Below, in pieces: positions 63,781 through 64,000 of a stretch of DNA of 64,000 nt. Below the pieces are notes generated by a model that saw only the letters and a list, made by a program, of their open reading frames with translations, had not been told where the DNA came from and ran no database searches. Location of the stretch: positions 2,480,001 to 2,544,000 of the forward strand of contig NZ_CP063374.1 in NCBI RefSeq assembly GCF_015160875.1, in the 5' to 3' direction. The translations under genes were made by a program, and so were the position numbers. The first letter of the stretch is position 1, and every line of letters starts with the position of its first letter. This DNA is from Streptomyces chromofuscus. GTDB lineage: Bacteria > Actinomycetota > Actinomycetes > Streptomycetales > Streptomycetaceae.

Positions 63781-64000
63781 CGGGACCTCCGGGCAGAGCG
63801 GGCGTGTTGCGGCTGGCTGGGCGGCGGTGGCCGGTCGGCCACACTGATGGCGAGGCTACCGTGCGGTGGCGCAAGGAGTGTGACGTACCGTCGGTCCCAG
63901 TGCCCGGAAACCGCCGCCATTCACCCAGGGGGACGCTTGTACGGGCGTGACCCGTTGCACAGCGCGCGGCCGGGAACCTTCACGCGTTGTATGGAGAGGG
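63781..64000. other. Right end of window, no gene seen
   Basis: The last 220 nt upstream of the DUF3145 gene have no supported coding region or strong repeat; the promoter of that gene must be here, but I see no clear hexamers. Confidence 0.5.

Overview
The window is a chromosome segment of a Streptomyces species. The DNA is very GC-rich with strong G/C bias at third codon positions, there are many GTG and TTG starts, and several families are typical of the genus. These include a homodimeric AceE, the fasR-fabD-fabH-acpP-fabF order, anti-sigma and FHA proteins, DUF1992, DUF2277, DUF3052, DUF3145 and DUF4429 proteins, and a duplicated TerD set. The right half resembles the part of the S. coelicolor chromosome running from the ter genes and aceE to fabF; this is from memory of gene order, not a search.

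1-9.4 kb: the end of an ECF-type vitamin/metal transporter operon, a secreted SLT-type muralytic enzyme, a class I PPK2, a convergently overlapping anti-sigma-type ATPase and GT87/PAP2 fusion, an O-methyltransferase behind a perfect dyad, an FHA protein, a DUF1992 protein and a two-gene membrane/coiled-coil operon. 9.6-25.9 kb: mostly single genes, including a GNAT enzyme, an MFS exporter with a fused winged-helix tail, a zinc-ribbon/peptidoglycan-binding membrane protein, HAD, GDT1-type transporter, secreted HNH nuclease, PhoD-like phosphatase, a large FAD/NAD(P) protein, DedA, a lipoprotein and a ketopantoate reductase-like protein. Non-coding tandem repeats lie between several of these.

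26.2-29.6 kb: a decayed integrative element in the 3' half of a tRNA-Val(UAC) gene. It has a 52-bp duplicated att core, the C-terminus of a tyrosine integrase next to the intact tRNA, a truncated NUDIX gene, a truncated TPR-type regulator and two inverted IS6-family fragments. Replication and transfer genes are gone.

29.8-34 kb: a DUF4097 lipoprotein, a coiled-coil membrane protein, a DUF4383 membrane protein, a FmdB-type zinc ribbon and a broken dedA. 34.1-43.8 kb: a Ter-linked module, with HAD phosphatase, PRTase-TRSP-StiP multidomain protein, HpcH/CitE-like aldolase, a TerD variant, a TerA-like protein, a DUF475/TerC-type membrane protein and two canonical TerD proteins. It is the best candidate in the window for a biochemically undescribed pathway: the enzyme set suggests a nucleoside-like product coupled to metal or stress sensing.

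43.9-63.8 kb: peroxiredoxin, DUF3052, aceE, a potassium channel, an MFS/TetR pair with a shared operator-like dyad, an alpha/beta hydrolase, a DUF4429 protein, a MerR/aldo-keto reductase operon, a serine hydrolase, a pirin, a 161-bp tandem repeat block, and then fasR with the type II fatty acid synthase operon. AceE makes acetyl-CoA and the fab genes use malonyl-CoA, so the right end is central carbon and lipid metabolism. Several genes appear leaderless, and many transcription units end in unusually long perfect hairpins.
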